Source: Rhizobium sp. Q54 (GTDB lineage Bacteria > Pseudomonadota > Alphaproteobacteria > Micropepsales > Micropepsaceae). Taken from it: a stretch of DNA of 64,000 nucleotides. A program made the translations under genes and the position numbers. The stretch is taken from contig CAMCWK010000005.1 of NCBI GenBank assembly GCA_945882615.1, forward strand, positions 62,001-126,000. Direction: 5' to 3'. The notes beneath the pieces were generated by a model, which ran no database searches, was not told the origin of the DNA, and worked only from the letters and a program-made list of their open reading frames with translations. The stretch's first letter is position 1. Each line of letters begins with the position of its first letter. Below, piece after piece: positions 51,973 through 61,735 of the stretch.

Positions 51973-52848
51973 TTATTTTGGTTCGGGAAGCGGGATGAAT
52001 TCCTTATCGTCGCCGGGAATGGTGCCGAAGGCGCCGTCCTTCCATTCCTGCTTGGCACGCTCGATACGGTCTTTCGACGAGGAAACGAAATTCCACCAGA
52101 TATGGCGCGGTCCATCCAGCGCCGCGCCACCCAGCAGCATCACCCGCGCCGGCGCATCGGTGTAAAGCGTGACCTCTTCGCCGGGCTCCAGCGCCAGCAT
52201 CGCGCCGGGGCCGTGCAGTTCCACATCCTCAGCCCCGATATGGACTTCGCCCTCGATGATCAGCAGGGCGCGCTCTTCATGCTCGGCGGGGTAGTGCAGG
52301 GCGCCGCCGGCCTCGAACCGCGCATCGGCATAAAAGATTGGTGAAAACACTTTCACCGGCGATTTCAGGCCGAAGGCTTCGCCCGCGATCAGCCGCAAGG
52401 TGACGCCCTTTTCCTCGCGTTCGGGCAGATCGGCGACGCCGAAATGCTGGAAATGGGGCGGGGCTTCCTCGTCGGCTTGGGGCAGGCCGATCCAGCTTTG
52501 AATGCCGTGCATGCGGTGGCCCGCCGCGCGCACATCGTCACCGGTGCGCTCGGAATGGGCGATGCCGCGCCCCGCCGTCATCCAGTTGACGTCGCCGGGC
52601 CTTATTTCCTGCACCGATCCCAGCGTGTCGCGATGCATCTGCGAACCGTCGAACAGATAGGTGATGGTGGCCAGCCCGATATGGGGGTGGGGCCGCACGT
52701 CGATGCCCTTGCCCGGCGCAAAATCCACCGGCCCGAAATAATCGAAGAAGACGAAGGGGCCGATGCTGCGTCGCGCAATCTGCGGCAAGAGGCGGGTGAC
52801 GAAGAATCCGTCGCCCAGGTCGTGTGGTTTTCCGGTGATGGGGATCAT
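51973..52848 (-). CDS. Pirin family protein
   Basis: 291 residues, bicupin. The metal-binding first cupin has GKGIDVRPHPHIGLATITYL with two histidines, QMHRDTLGSVQEIRPGDVNW and RGIAHSERTG. The C-terminal cupin is conserved in shape (GEVHIGAEDVELHGPGAMLA). Some pirins are quercetin 2,3-dioxygenases and others act as regulators or redox switches; the sequence does not decide. It is upstream of the aldo/keto reductase in one operon and divergent from the metallo-beta-lactamase-fold gene. Confidence 0.9.
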   Translation of the reverse strand: MIPITGKPHDLGDGFFVTRLLPQIARRSIGPFVFFDYFGPVDFAPGKGIDVRPHPHIGLATITYLFDGSQMHRDTLGSVQEIRPGDVNWMTAGRGIAHSERTGDDVRAAGHRMHGIQSWIGLPQADEEAPPHFQHFGVADLPEREEKGVTLRLIAGEAFGLKSPVKVFSPIFYADARFEAGGALHYPAEHEERALLIIEGEVHIGAEDVELHGPGAMLALEPGEEVTLYTDAPARVMLLGGAALDGPRHIWWNFVSSSKDRIERAKQEWKDGAFGTIPGDDKEFIPLPEPK

Positions 52849-52916
52849 GGCGCCAGCCTAGCCCGATGCGCGCAAAAGCTCTAGTGTTCGAAAAAACAAT
52901 CCAGGAGGCGATCTTG

Positions 52917-54011
52917 TTGCGCAAAATTGTGACGTCCGTTCCGCTGGCCGTGCTGCTCGGCATGGCGCCGGCGGCGGCGAAAGACACCGCGCTTCAAATG
53001 GTTTCCATCGATGTCGAAGGCGGCGGCGGCACGCTGTTCGTCACCCCCGACGGCAAGTCGTTGCTGATCGACACCGGCAATCCCGAAGTCAGCAAGGCCA
53101 CCGGCAACCATCCCAGTTCGGCGCGCATCGCGGCGGCCGCCGCGGCGCTGGGCGTCAAGAAGATCGACTACCTGCTGACCACCCATTATCACGGCGACCA
53201 TATCGGCGGGCTGGAAGGCCTGTTGGCACGCATGCCGATCGACACCTTCATCGATCATGGCGAAAACCGCGAGACCACCGCATCCACCCAGCCCGGCGCG
53301 GCACAGATCGACCTGAAGAACCCGCCGCCCAATTCCAGCGCCGCCGGCTACAACCGCTACGTTGCGCTGATCGGCGACAAGCGCCGCATCATCGCCAAGG
53401 CGGGCGATGTGTTTCGCATCGGCGGCATGACCGTTACCGTGGTGATGGCCGACGCGCAGCCCATTTCCAAGTCGCTGGCCGGCGGCGGCGAGGACAACCC
53501 TTCCTGCGCCGGCATGGAAAGCATGTCGCAGATCGGCGGCGAGGAAAATGCCCGCTCCACCAGTGTCGTGATCACGTACGGCAAAGTGAAGATCGCCGCC
53601 TTTGGCGACCTCACTTGGGACCGGGAGAAGGACCTGTTCTGCCCCACGAACAAGGTCGGCAAGGTGGATGTCTATCTCGCCACCCATCACGGCACGGCGC
53701 TGTCGGGCAGCCCGGCCTCGGTGAACGCCCTGGCGCCCATCGTCACCATCATGGGCAACGGCGCGCGCAAGGGCGCCGACCCGGCGCGGGTGAAAACGAT
53801 CGAAAGTTCGCCGCGCCACCAAGGCCTGTGGAAGCTGCACTATTCGACGCCGAACCCGGATGTGAATGGCGATCCCCAGATGATCGCCAATGAAGATGCC
53901 GACCAGACCAAAGACAAGTTTCACAATCTTCGCCTGCGCATTGAGCGCAGCGGCAAGATCACCGTGATCAACGAGCGCAACGGCTACAACCGGACCTATC
54001 AGGCGCCGTGA
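52917..54011 (+). CDS. Exported metallo-beta-lactamase-fold hydrolase, paralogue 1
   Basis: 364 residues from a TTG start, eight bases after AGGAGG (52903-52908); an adjacent TTG at 52914 is equally possible, and the ATG at 52866 would add 17 uncharacteristic residues. The signal peptide ends near APAAAKD. Metal-binding motif TTHYHGDHIGGLEGL, SLLIDTGNPE, and GDLTWDREKDL with THHGTALSGS match the ComEC/Rec2-like metallo-beta-lactamase branch, but without the ComEC membrane part. Two cysteines (NPSCAGMES, LFCPTNK) may pair. The stop overlaps the next paralogue by GTGA. Substrate unknown. Confidence 0.82.
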   Translation: MRKIVTSVPLAVLLGMAPAAAKDTALQMVSIDVEGGGGTLFVTPDGKSLLIDTGNPEVSKATGNHPSSARIAAAAAALGVKKIDYLLTTHYHGDHIGGLEGLLARMPIDTFIDHGENRETTASTQPGAAQIDLKNPPPNSSAAGYNRYVALIGDKRRIIAKAGDVFRIGGMTVTVVMADAQPISKSLAGGGEDNPSCAGMESMSQIGGEENARSTSVVITYGKVKIAAFGDLTWDREKDLFCPTNKVGKVDVYLATHHGTALSGSPASVNALAPIVTIMGNGARKGADPARVKTIESSPRHQGLWKLHYSTPNPDVNGDPQMIANEDADQTKDKFHNLRLRIERSGKITVINERNGYNRTYQAP

Positions 54012-55138
54012 GACAGGCTCGGTCCGCGCTGATTGCTGTCCTGCTGTGCGCCGCGCCCGCGGCGGCGCAGGAAAAGCCGCTGAAGATCATGGTGGTGGAT
54101 GTCGAGGGCGGCGCCGCCACTTTGTTCCTGACGCCGGAAGGCCAATCGCTGCTGATCGACACCGGCTGGCCGGCGGGGGCGGGTCAGATGCCGTCGCCGG
54201 ACGGCTCGAAGGATTCCGCTGACCGGATCGTGATGGCGGCGAAAAAGCTGGGTATCCGGAAAATCGACTATGTGCTGGTGACCCATTATCACGACGACCA
54301 TTCCGGCGGCGCGGCGGCGCTGGCGAAGAAGATTCCGGTCGGCACCTTCATCGACCATGGTCCCAATGGCGACCCTTTGCGCCCCGGCACGGCGCCCGAG
54401 CGGGTGATCAACTCCGCGGCCGGGCAGTATCAGGTTTATCAGGAGACGGTGGAGGGCCATCAGCGCATCATTGCCAAGGCGGGCGATGTGATTAAAATCG
54501 GCGCGCTGACCAACATCATCGTTGCCAGCGATGCGAAGGTGATCGACAAACCGCTGCCGGGCGCGGGCGCTGTCAACCTGAACTGCTATAATACTCCGCC
54601 CCGGGATATCGACGAGAATGTCAACGAGAACACCCGCTCGGTGGCGTCGCTGCTGCGGTTCGGCAATGTGAGCATCGCGCAGTTCGGCGATCTCAGCTGG
54701 GACATAGAGTATCAGCTCGCCTGTCCCATCGACCGGCTGGGCAAGGTCAATCTTTTGATCGTGACTCAGCACGGCTCGGCCAATGTTTCCAACAATGCGG
54801 CGCACATCGCCGCCATGGCGCCCGATGTCGCGATCATGCCCAATGGCGGCAAGAAGGGCGGCGATCCGGATGTCATCAAGACGGTGACGGCGCAGGAAAG
54901 CGTGCAGGGGTTCTGGCGGCTGCACGAGTCTTATAAATTCCCCGAACTCAGTGGCGATCAGAATTTCATCGCCAATCTCAACCCGCCGCAGACCGAGATC
55001 GACAAGGTGGCGCAAAAGCCGTGGGAAGCGCCGCCTGACATGGGCCATGGCCTCATGGCCGAGGTCTGGAAGTCGGGCCGCATCACTGTCACCAACCTGC
55101 GCAACGGCTTTAGCCGAACATATCAATCGAGAAACTAA
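54008..55138 (+). CDS. Exported metallo-beta-lactamase-fold hydrolase, paralogue 2
   Basis: 376 residues from GTG 54008, which overlaps the upstream stop as GTGA. The signal peptide ends at AAPAAAQEK. Motifs parallel the neighbour: VVDVEGGAATLFLTPEGQSL, LIDTGWPAG, VTHYHDDHSGGAAALAKK, GDLSWDIEYQL and TQHGSANVSNN. Both closing segments (GRITVTNLRNGFSRTYQS and the neighbour's GKITVINERNGYNRTYQAP) align, so this is a tandem duplication that has diverged. It shows cysteines at equivalent places (LNCYNTPP, LACPIDRLG). Function unknown. Confidence 0.82.
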   Translation: MRQARSALIAVLLCAAPAAAQEKPLKIMVVDVEGGAATLFLTPEGQSLLIDTGWPAGAGQMPSPDGSKDSADRIVMAAKKLGIRKIDYVLVTHYHDDHSGGAAALAKKIPVGTFIDHGPNGDPLRPGTAPERVINSAAGQYQVYQETVEGHQRIIAKAGDVIKIGALTNIIVASDAKVIDKPLPGAGAVNLNCYNTPPRDIDENVNENTRSVASLLRFGNVSIAQFGDLSWDIEYQLACPIDRLGKVNLLIVTQHGSANVSNNAAHIAAMAPDVAIMPNGGKKGGDPDVIKTVTAQESVQGFWRLHESYKFPELSGDQNFIANLNPPQTEIDKVAQKPWEAPPDMGHGLMAEVWKSGRITVTNLRNGFSRTYQSRN

Positions 55139-55142
55139 GTTT

Positions 55143-55276
55143 GTCATTCCCGGCGAGCATCGCCTGCACTGCAGGCGATGTGAGGGAAGGGAATCCAGAA
55201 TTGATCTGCACCGCGTCCGGTTCGCGATGGATTCCCTTCCCCTCGCGCCGCTGCGCGGCACTCGGCCGGGAATGAC
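55143..55276. repeat. Palindromic intergenic element, 134 bp
   Basis: The ends are GTCATTCCCGGC and GCCGGGAATGAC (perfect inverted repeat). Inside are a 9-bp hairpin ATCGCCTGC/GCAGGCGAT (55159-55179) and a second 14-bp inverted pair GGGAAGGGAATCCA/TGGATTCCCTTCCC (55184-55197 and 55228-55241). It contains no gene and fills the gap between the convergent metallo-beta-lactamase and DUF952 genes. The end sequence resembles palindromic dispersed elements of alphaproteobacterial genomes; its copy number in this genome is unknown. Confidence 0.8.
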
Positions 55277-55278
55277 AG

Positions 55279-55617
55279 TTACATCAGGTCGGGCAGTTCA
55301 AAACTCCCATACGCATCGCGGGTGATGGGCCGCGCCCATTTCATCGCGTCGCAGGACAGCGGCGCATAGAGATGCGGAAAATCCTCGTTGCGCGACTCCG
55401 AGCGTTCCCACTTCAGCGCCGCGCCCAGCGCACCGGCTTCCACAGCCACCAGCATCAGGTCGTCCTGACCGGCATAGTAAAGCCGCAGCGTTTCGGGCAG
55501 CTGCGACGCCGTCGAAAAATGCAAAAAGCCGTCAGCCCGGTCATGCGCCGAGCCGAGATACTCACCGCTCTGCGCTTCCCACTCGGCGCGCGGCACGATC
55601 TTGAAGATCAGGCTCAC
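55279..55617 (-). CDS. DUF952 family protein
   Basis: 112 residues: FKIVPRAEWEAQSGEYLGSA, DRADGFLHFSTASQLPETLR, and RNEDFPHLYAPLSCDAMKWA. This is the DUF952 pattern (phage-tail-fibre-like fold in structural descriptions; function unknown). It overlaps the tldD stop by 4 bases (55614-55617), so it is probably coupled to it. No signal peptide or membrane segment. Confidence 0.88.
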   Translation of the reverse strand: MSLIFKIVPRAEWEAQSGEYLGSAHDRADGFLHFSTASQLPETLRLYYAGQDDLMLVAVEAGALGAALKWERSESRNEDFPHLYAPLSCDAMKWARPITRDAYGSFELPDLM

Positions 55618-57041
55618 GCCGCAGCTGCGGTACCGCCCACCGTCAATCCGTCCAGCCGCAGGGTCGGCTGGCCGACGCCCACCGGCACGCTCTGGCCGTT
55701 CTTGCCGCAGGTGCCGACGCCGGGGTCCAGCTTCAAGTCATTGCCGATCATGCTGACGCGGGTCAGCGATTCCGGGCCCGAGCCGATCAGGGTGGCGCCC
55801 TTGATGGCATGGCCCAGCTTGCCGTCCTCGACCAGATAGGCCTCGGTGCAGCTGAAGACGAACTTGCCATTGGTGATGTCGACCTGGCCGCCGCCGAAAT
55901 TGGTGGCGTAGATGCCCTTCTTCACGCTGGCGAGAATTTCCGCCGGGTCCTTGTCGCCGCCCAGCATGTAGGTGTTGGTCATGCGCGGCATGACGGGCGC
56001 GGCATAAGACTGGCGGCGGCCGTTGCCAGTGGCGGCCACGCCCATCAGCCGGGCATTCTGCCGGTCCTGCATGTAACCTTTGAGGATGCCGTCCTCGATT
56101 AGCACCGTGCGCGTGGTCGGTGTGCCTTCGTCATCGATCGAAAGCGAACCACGGCGTCCGTCGATGGTGCCGTCATCCACCACCGTCACACCCGGCGCGG
56201 CAACGCGTTCGCCCAGCAGCCCGGCGAATGCGGACGTCTTCTTGCGATTGAAGTCGCCTTCCAGCCCGTGACCGATCGCTTCGTGCAGCAGGATGCCGGG
56301 CCAGCCCGGCCCCAGCACCACCGTCATTTCGCCGGCGGGGGCGGGGATCGAGCTGAGGTTGACCAGCGCTTGGCGCAAGGCTTCGTCGATCGCGCCTTGC
56401 CAGTAATCGGGATCGAGATAGGTCTCATAACCGCTGCGGCCGCCGCCGCCGAAGCTGCCGGATTCCTGGCGGCCATTTTCTTCCACCACCACCGACACGT
56501 TCAGCCGGACGAGGGGGCGGATGTCGGAATAATGCTCGCCGCCGGCGCGGATGATCTCGATGCGCTGCCACTCGCCCGACAGCGAGGCCGAAACCTGGCG
56601 CACCCGGCTGTCCGCACTGCGGGCATAGGCGTTCATCTCTTCCAGCAGCTTCACCTTCTTCTCAAAGCCCGCCGTCTCCAGCGGATCGATGTCGGTGTAG
56701 AGCTTGACGTTGCTGCGGGGCGGGCTGGCCGCGGCGGTGCCGGAATAGCCATGGGCGACCGCGCGCACCGTTCCGGCGGCCCGGGCGATGGCCTCTTCGG
56801 AGATTTCGGATGCATGGGCATAGCCGGTGGCTTCCCCCGCCACCGCCCGAAGGCCAAAGCCCTGGCTGGTGTCGAACGTGGCGGCTTTCAGCCGGCCATC
56901 GTCAAAGGCGAACGATTCGGACTGGCTGTATTCCAGGTACAATTCGCCGTCGTCGGACCCCTTCAGCGCCTGATCCACGGTCTGCTGGACCCGCCCCCGG
57001 TCCATTCCGGTACGGCTGAAGAAGAGATCGTGATCGGCCAT
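55614..57041 (-). CDS. tldD: TldD metalloprotease subunit
   Basis: 475 residues, zinc-binding partner of PmbA/TldE (37.9-39.3 kb). The metal motif HEAIGHGLEGD is intact. TFDTSQGFGLRAVAGEATGY, GTPTTRTVLIEDGILKGYMQ and GVGTCGKNGQSVPVGVGQP are family markers. ATG 57041 (MADHDLFFSRTG) has GGAGACAG upstream at good spacing; the longer frame to 57131 lacks similarity. The split TldD/TldE loci are usual. A 246-base spacer to coxB follows on the other strand. Confidence 0.94.
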   Translation of the reverse strand: MADHDLFFSRTGMDRGRVQQTVDQALKGSDDGELYLEYSQSESFAFDDGRLKAATFDTSQGFGLRAVAGEATGYAHASEISEEAIARAAGTVRAVAHGYSGTAAASPPRSNVKLYTDIDPLETAGFEKKVKLLEEMNAYARSADSRVRQVSASLSGEWQRIEIIRAGGEHYSDIRPLVRLNVSVVVEENGRQESGSFGGGGRSGYETYLDPDYWQGAIDEALRQALVNLSSIPAPAGEMTVVLGPGWPGILLHEAIGHGLEGDFNRKKTSAFAGLLGERVAAPGVTVVDDGTIDGRRGSLSIDDEGTPTTRTVLIEDGILKGYMQDRQNARLMGVAATGNGRRQSYAAPVMPRMTNTYMLGGDKDPAEILASVKKGIYATNFGGGQVDITNGKFVFSCTEAYLVEDGKLGHAIKGATLIGSGPESLTRVSMIGNDLKLDPGVGTCGKNGQSVPVGVGQPTLRLDGLTVGGTAAAA

Positions 57042-57287
57042 GTCTGTCTCCGAAAGCGTGCTGCGTGGCAAAAAGTCCCGCCAAATCGCGGTTTGCCCTA
57101 TAGATATCGGGGCTGGCGGCGGTTCCGGCAAGGCGTCCCTTGGGGGTATTATGGCGGGGCCTTGGCCGGGGGAGACGGCGTGCCATAAGGTCGCAATGAC
57201 TTTAAGGGCTTAACCCATCTAAATCCCCGCCAAGAATCTGAAAAAGGGGCGGGGTATTCCACCGTCCGGCATTTGCGAGGTCGCATC

Positions 57288-58127
57288 ATGTTTTTGCGGA
57301 AATTGGGCATTGGCGCGGCACTGGCCGCTCTTATGGCTTTTGTGGCGGCCTTTGCGGCCCATCCGGCCATCGCCCAGCCCAAGGAATGGGGGCTGGGTTT
57401 CCAGCCGCCCGCCTCGCCGGTGATGGACCAGATCCAGTCTTTCCATAATCTGCTGCTCTGGATCATCATCGCCACCTGCCTGTTCGTCCTCGCCCTCTTG
57501 GTGTGGATCGTCATCCGCTACCGCGCGAGCGCCAACCCGGTGCCGTCCAAGGTCCATCACAACACCCTGCTGGAAGTGGCCTGGACCCTGATCCCGGTCA
57601 TCATCCTGGTGTTCATCGCGGTGCCGTCCTTCCGCCTGCTGTATTTCCAGGAAACCCTTCCCACACCCGATGTGCAGATCAAGGCGGTCGGCAAGCAGTG
57701 GTTCTGGTCCTATGAATATCCCGGCTCCGCCGCCGGCTTCACCTTCGACAGCCTGATGCTGTCGGACGAGGATGCCGCCAAGGCCGGCAAGCCGCGCCTG
57801 CTCGGCGTCGACAATCCCATCTATGTGCCGGTCAACAAGGTAATCGAAGTCGAAACCACCGCCGCGGACGTCATCCATTCCTTCGCCCTGCCGCAAATGG
57901 GCGTGAAGATGGACGGTGTGCCGGGCCGGCTGAACAAGACCTGGTTCAAGGCGACCCGGACCGGCGTGTTCTACGGCCAGTGTTCCGAACTGTGCGGCTC
58001 GCGCCATGCCTTCATGCCGATCGAGCTGCATGTCGTGACCGATGCCGAATATGCCGCCTGGCTGGCCAAGTCCAAGGCCGAGTTCGCCGCCATTGATAAC
58101 GGCGCCACCCGCGTCGCGTCGAAATAG
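57288..58127 (+). CDS. coxB: Cytochrome c oxidase subunit II
   Basis: 279 residues, aa3-type oxidase subunit carrying CuA. Signal peptide (residues 1-29, ending HPAIAQ), two membrane helices (about 50-75 and 90-112), then the CuA domain: WFWSYEYP, the His ligand in [18 protein letters not shown], and [16 protein letters not shown] with both Cys, His and Met ligands. ATG 57288 (MFLRKLG) is favoured over 57273. The preceding spacer holds a 7-bp CCCCGCC/GGCGGGG hairpin about 35-60 bases upstream; a promoter is not clear. It is the first gene of the cox cluster. Confidence 0.96.
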   Translation: MFLRKLGIGAALAALMAFVAAFAAHPAIAQPKEWGLGFQPPASPVMDQIQSFHNLLLWIIIATCLFVLALLVWIVIRYRASANPVPSKVHHNTLLEVAWTLIPVIILVFIAVPSFRLLYFQETLPTPDVQIKAVGKQWFWSYEYPGSAAGFTFDSLMLSDEDAAKAGKPRLLGVDNPIYVPVNKVIEVETTAADVIHSFALPQMGVKMDGVPGRLNKTWFKATRTGVFYGQCSELCGSRHAFMPIELHVVTDAEYAAWLAKSKAEFAAIDNGATRVASK

Positions 58128-58138
58128 GAAATAGCGCC

Positions 58139-59755
58139 ATGACCACCACCTTCGACGCCCACAAAGACGAGAATCACGGCGACCATGCGCACCATCCCAC
58201 GGGCTGGCGCCGCTACGTCTACTCCACCAACCATAAGGACATCGGCACGATGTACCTTATCTTCGCGGTGATGGCCGGCGTGATCGGCGGTTTCTTCTCG
58301 ATGATGATGCGCGCCGAACTGATGTTCCCCGGCCTCCAGGTTTTCCACGACCCGCATGCCTTCAACGTGTTCGTCACCGGCCACGGCCTGATCATGGTGT
58401 TCTTCATGATCATGCCCGCCATGATCGGCGGATTTGGCAACTGGCTGGTGCCGCTGATGATCGGCGCGCCGGACATGGCCTTCCCGCGCATGAACAACAT
58501 CTCCTTCTGGCTGCTGCCCTTCAGCTTCGCGCTGCTGGTGCTGAGCATGTTCGTGGAGGGCGATTCCGGCGGTATGGGCGTTGGCGGCGGCTGGACCATC
58601 TATGCGCCGCTTTCGACCTATGGTTCGCCCGGCCCGGCGATGGATCTGGCGATCTTCTCGCTGCACATCGCGGGCGCGTCCTCGATCCTGGGCGCCATCA
58701 ACTTCATCACCACCATCTTCAACATGCGCGCGCCGGGCATGACCCTGCACAAGATGCCGCTGTTCGTGTGGTCGATCCTGGTAACCGTGTTCCTGCTGCT
58801 TCTGTCGCTGCCGGTTCTGGCGGGCGCCATCACCATGTTGCTCACCGACCGCAACTTCAACACCAGCTTCTTCAATCCGGCTGGCGGCGGTGACCCGATC
58901 CTGTACCAGCATCTGTTCTGGTTCTTCGGCCATCCCGAAGTCTACATCCTGATCCTGCCGGGCTTCGGCATGATCAGCCATATCATCGGCACCTTCTCCA
59001 AGCGTCCGATCTTCGGCTATCTGGGCATGGCCTACGCCATGGTCGCGATTGGCTTCATCGGCTTCCTGGTCTGGGCGCATCACATGTATACGGTGGGCCT
59101 CTCGGTCGACACCAAGGCCTATTTCGTGTTCGCCACCATGGTCATCGCGGTGCCCACCGGCATCAAGGTGTTCAGCTGGATCGCCACGATGTGGGGCGGT
59201 ACGATCGAGTTCAAGACCCCCATGCTGTGGGCGATCGGCTTCGTCTTCCTCTTCACCGTGGGCGGCGTCACCGGCGTGGTGCTGGCCAATGCCGGCGTCG
59301 ACGTCGTGCTGCAGGACACCTATTATGTGGTGGCGCACTTCCACTACGTGCTGAGCCTGGGCGCGGTGTTCGCGATCTTTGCCGGCTTCTACTACTGGTT
59401 CCCGAAGTTCACCGGCTACATGTACAGCGAACTGCTGGGCAAGCTGCACTTCTGGGTCACCTTTGTCGGCGTCAACCTGGCCTTCTTCCCGATGCACTTC
59501 CTGGGACTGCAGGGCATGCCGCGCCGCTATGTCGACTATCCGGATGCCTTTGCGGGCTGGAATGAAGTTGCGTCCTACGGCGCCTTCATCGCCGGTTTCG
59601 GCGTGCTGATCTTCCTCTTCATGGTCGCCGAAGCGTTCATGAAGAAGCGCAAGGCCGCCGACAATCCCTGGGGCGTGGGCGCCACGACCCTGGAATGGAC
59701 GCTGTCGTCGCCGCCGCCCTTCCACCAGTTCAACGAACTGCCGCGGATCAAATAG
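58139..59755 (+). CDS. coxA: Cytochrome c oxidase subunit I
   Basis: 538 residues with the binuclear haem a3-CuB centre. Motifs: [20 protein letters not shown] (low-spin haem ligand region), [20 protein letters not shown] (CuB His and cross-linked Tyr), [19 protein letters not shown] (CuB His pair) and [20 protein letters not shown] (haem ligands). About 12 helices. The N-terminus [15 protein letters not shown] is typical. It starts 11 bases after coxB and is followed 3 bases later by ctaB, suggesting co-translation. Confidence 0.98.
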   Translation: MTTTFDAHKDENHGDHAHHPTGWRRYVYSTNHKDIGTMYLIFAVMAGVIGGFFSMMMRAELMFPGLQVFHDPHAFNVFVTGHGLIMVFFMIMPAMIGGFGNWLVPLMIGAPDMAFPRMNNISFWLLPFSFALLVLSMFVEGDSGGMGVGGGWTIYAPLSTYGSPGPAMDLAIFSLHIAGASSILGAINFITTIFNMRAPGMTLHKMPLFVWSILVTVFLLLLSLPVLAGAITMLLTDRNFNTSFFNPAGGGDPILYQHLFWFFGHPEVYILILPGFGMISHIIGTFSKRPIFGYLGMAYAMVAIGFIGFLVWAHHMYTVGLSVDTKAYFVFATMVIAVPTGIKVFSWIATMWGGTIEFKTPMLWAIGFVFLFTVGGVTGVVLANAGVDVVLQDTYYVVAHFHYVLSLGAVFAIFAGFYYWFPKFTGYMYSELLGKLHFWVTFVGVNLAFFPMHFLGLQGMPRRYVDYPDAFAGWNEVASYGAFIAGFGVLIFLFMVAEAFMKKRKAADNPWGVGATTLEWTLSSPPPFHQFNELPRIK

Positions 59756-59758
59756 TCC

Positions 59759-60682
59759 ATGTCGCTTTCGCTGACCTATCCCCGTGTTACGACCGTCGGC
59801 GACTTTCTCGCGCTGCTGAAGCCGCGCGTGATGTCGCTGGTGATCTTCACGGGGCTGGCCGGCATCGTGGCCGCGCCGGGCTATCTGCACCCGCTCACCG
59901 CCTTCACCGCGCTGCTCTGCATCGCGGTCGCGGCGGGCGCGAGCGGCTGCCTCAACATGGCCTATGACAGCGATATCGATGGATTGATGACCCGCACCGC
60001 CACGCGCCCCATTCCCATGGGGCATGTGGCGCGCGAAGACGCCCTGACCTTCGGCTGGACCCTGTCGATCGGCGCCGTCGCCACCATGGGCCTGTTCGTG
60101 AACTTCATGGCGGCCGGCCTCTTGGCCTTCACCGTCTTCTTTTATGTCGTGGTCTATACGCTCTGGCTCAAGCGCCGCACGGCCCAGAACATCGTGATCG
60201 GCGGTTTGTCGGGCGCGCTGCCGCCCGCGATCGGCTGGGCCGCGGTGACGGGTGACCTGTCGGCGGCGCCGCTTGTGCTGGTGGCGATCATCTTCATGTG
60301 GACGCCGCCGCATTTCTGGGCCCTGTCGCTGTGGCGCTCGGACGATTATGCCCGCGCCGGCGTGCCGATGCTGCCGGTGGTGAAGGGCAAGGCCCATACC
60401 CGGTTGCAGATTTTGCTCTATACCCTGGTGCTGGTGCCGCTGGGCATGGCGCCCGCCGCGCTGGGCTTTGCGGGCGCGCTGTATCTGGCCGCGGCCACCA
60501 GCATCGGCCTGTGGTTCCTCTGGGCCGCCATTGGCGTGGTCCGCGAGCGTGATGACATCAAGGAACCCGCCGCCCGCCGTCTGTTCGGCGTGTCGCTGGT
60601 CTACCTGACGGCCCTGTTCGCGGCTCTCATTGCCGAAAAGCTGATTGGGCTTCCGGCACTGTCTCTTCCTCTGGCGCTATGA
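59759..60682 (+). CDS. ctaB: Protoheme IX farnesyltransferase (haem O synthase)
   Basis: 307 residues, UbiA-superfamily membrane enzyme that farnesylates haem b to haem o for the oxidase. The first Asp motif is in [20 protein letters not shown], with GHVARED following; [20 protein letters not shown] carries the second conserved motif. About eight or nine membrane segments. The N-terminal [16 protein letters not shown] is characteristic. Its stop shares ATGA with the small CoxF-like frame. Confidence 0.96.
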   Translation: MSLSLTYPRVTTVGDFLALLKPRVMSLVIFTGLAGIVAAPGYLHPLTAFTALLCIAVAAGASGCLNMAYDSDIDGLMTRTATRPIPMGHVAREDALTFGWTLSIGAVATMGLFVNFMAAGLLAFTVFFYVVVYTLWLKRRTAQNIVIGGLSGALPPAIGWAAVTGDLSAAPLVLVAIIFMWTPPHFWALSLWRSDDYARAGVPMLPVVKGKAHTRLQILLYTLVLVPLGMAPAALGFAGALYLAAATSIGLWFLWAAIGVVRERDDIKEPAARRLFGVSLVYLTALFAALIAEKLIGLPALSLPLAL

Positions 60683-60810
60683 AGGACGAAGAGCAATGGA
60701 TTCGGGAACGCCGCAAACGCAATATCGCCCTGGCGCTGATGCTGGCCGGGGTCGCCGTGTTGTTTTTTCTGATGTCGATCGTGCAGTGGCGCGAACATTC
60801 CGGCCAATAA
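60679..60810 (+). CDS. coxF: CoxF-like small membrane protein, 43 residues
   Basis: A frame too short for most gene finders: [20 protein letters not shown] then a hydrophobic helix ([15 protein letters not shown]) and QWREHSGQ. Start ATG 60679 overlaps the ctaB stop as ATGA. The charged N-terminus followed by one transmembrane helix fits CoxF-type proteins that lie between ctaB and coxC in alphaproteobacterial oxidase clusters. Their role is thought to be in assembly or stability, without firm biochemical proof. Its stop (60808-60810) is 13 bases before coxC, so nothing else fits between. Confidence 0.75.
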   Translation: MKDEEQWIRERRKRNIALALMLAGVAVLFFLMSIVQWREHSGQ

Positions 60811-60823
60811 AGGGGCTTTGATC

Positions 60824-61735
60824 ATGAGCAGCGATGTGAAGCACGATTACCATCTGGTCGATCCCAGCCCCTGGCCGGTGGTCGGTTCGATTGGCGCTTT
60901 CGTCATGATGGTCGGGGCCGTGTTCTGGATGCACGCCGACTACACCCGCTTCTGGGGCCTGCCGGTCAACGGCACGCCGTGGATCTTCATGGTCGGGTTG
61001 GGCATCGTACTCTACACCATGCTCGGCTGGTGGCGCGACGTGATCAAGGAATCGGTCGTGCTGGGCAATCACACCCCGGTGGTGAAGCTGCATCTGCGCT
61101 ACGGCATGCTGCTGTTCATCGCCTCGGAAGTGATGTTCTTCGTCGCCTGGTTCTGGGCCTATTTCAACACCGCCATCTTCCATGCCGACGTGTCGGTCGC
61201 CTCCTGGCCGCCCGCCGGCATCGTCACCCTGGATCCCTGGCACCTGCCGCTGCTGAACACGCTGATCCTGCTCACCTCGGGCACCACCGTGACCTGGGCG
61301 CACCACGCCATCCAGACCGGTGACAAGAAGGGTGCGGTACAGGGCCTGGCCCTGACCGTGATCCTGGGCCTCTGCTTCACCGCGATACAGGCGTATGAGT
61401 ATATCCACGCGCCCTTCACCTTCGGCTTCAACGGCGGTTTGGCGCTGGAGCCCTTCACCCAGGCCAGCCATGCGGCGCTGACCAGCGGCGTCGGCAATAT
61501 GGGCGCCATCTATGGCTCGAACTTCTTCATGGCCACCGGTTTTCACGGCTTCCATGTCATCGTCGGTACCATCTTCCTGATCGTCTGCCTGTTCCGCGCC
61601 ATGGCCGGCCACTTCACCCCGGCCCGTCACTTCGGCTTCGAGGCGGCGGCCTGGTACTGGCACTTCGTGGACGTGGTGTGGTTGTTCCTCTTCGCAGCCA
61701 TCTATGTGTGGGGCGCTGGCGCGGTTACCCACTGA
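60824..61735 (+). CDS. coxC: Cytochrome c oxidase subunit III
   Basis: 303 residues. Seven helices; [20 protein letters not shown] is the N-terminal signature, then [20 protein letters not shown] (with the conserved Glu), [36 protein letters not shown] and [23 protein letters not shown] 60824 is used; an in-frame TTG lies two codons upstream (60818). The stop overlaps the probable CTG start of the DUF983 gene (CTGA at 61732-61735). No ctaG gene lies between ctaB and coxC. Confidence 0.97.
   Translation: MSSDVKHDYHLVDPSPWPVVGSIGAFVMMVGAVFWMHADYTRFWGLPVNGTPWIFMVGLGIVLYTMLGWWRDVIKESVVLGNHTPVVKLHLRYGMLLFIASEVMFFVAWFWAYFNTAIFHADVSVASWPPAGIVTLDPWHLPLLNTLILLTSGTTVTWAHHAIQTGDKKGAVQGLALTVILGLCFTAIQAYEYIHAPFTFGFNGGLALEPFTQASHAALTSGVGNMGAIYGSNFFMATGFHGFHVIVGTIFLIVCLFRAMAGHFTPARHFGFEAAAWYWHFVDVVWLFLFAAIYVWGAGAVTH

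Noticed and set aside
57202-57214. TTAA-N4-TTAAC upstream of coxB, reminiscent of a CtrA box
   Set aside because: The CtrA box needs seven bases between the half-sites; here there are four, so it is at best a half-site.
57971-60397. 808-codon open frame antisense to coxA and ctaB
   Set aside because: It is a GC-bias shadow of coxA/ctaB: the translation is rich in His, Gly, Arg, Asp and Glu without recognisable domain structure, whereas the sense strand encodes plain cytochrome oxidase and haem O synthase.
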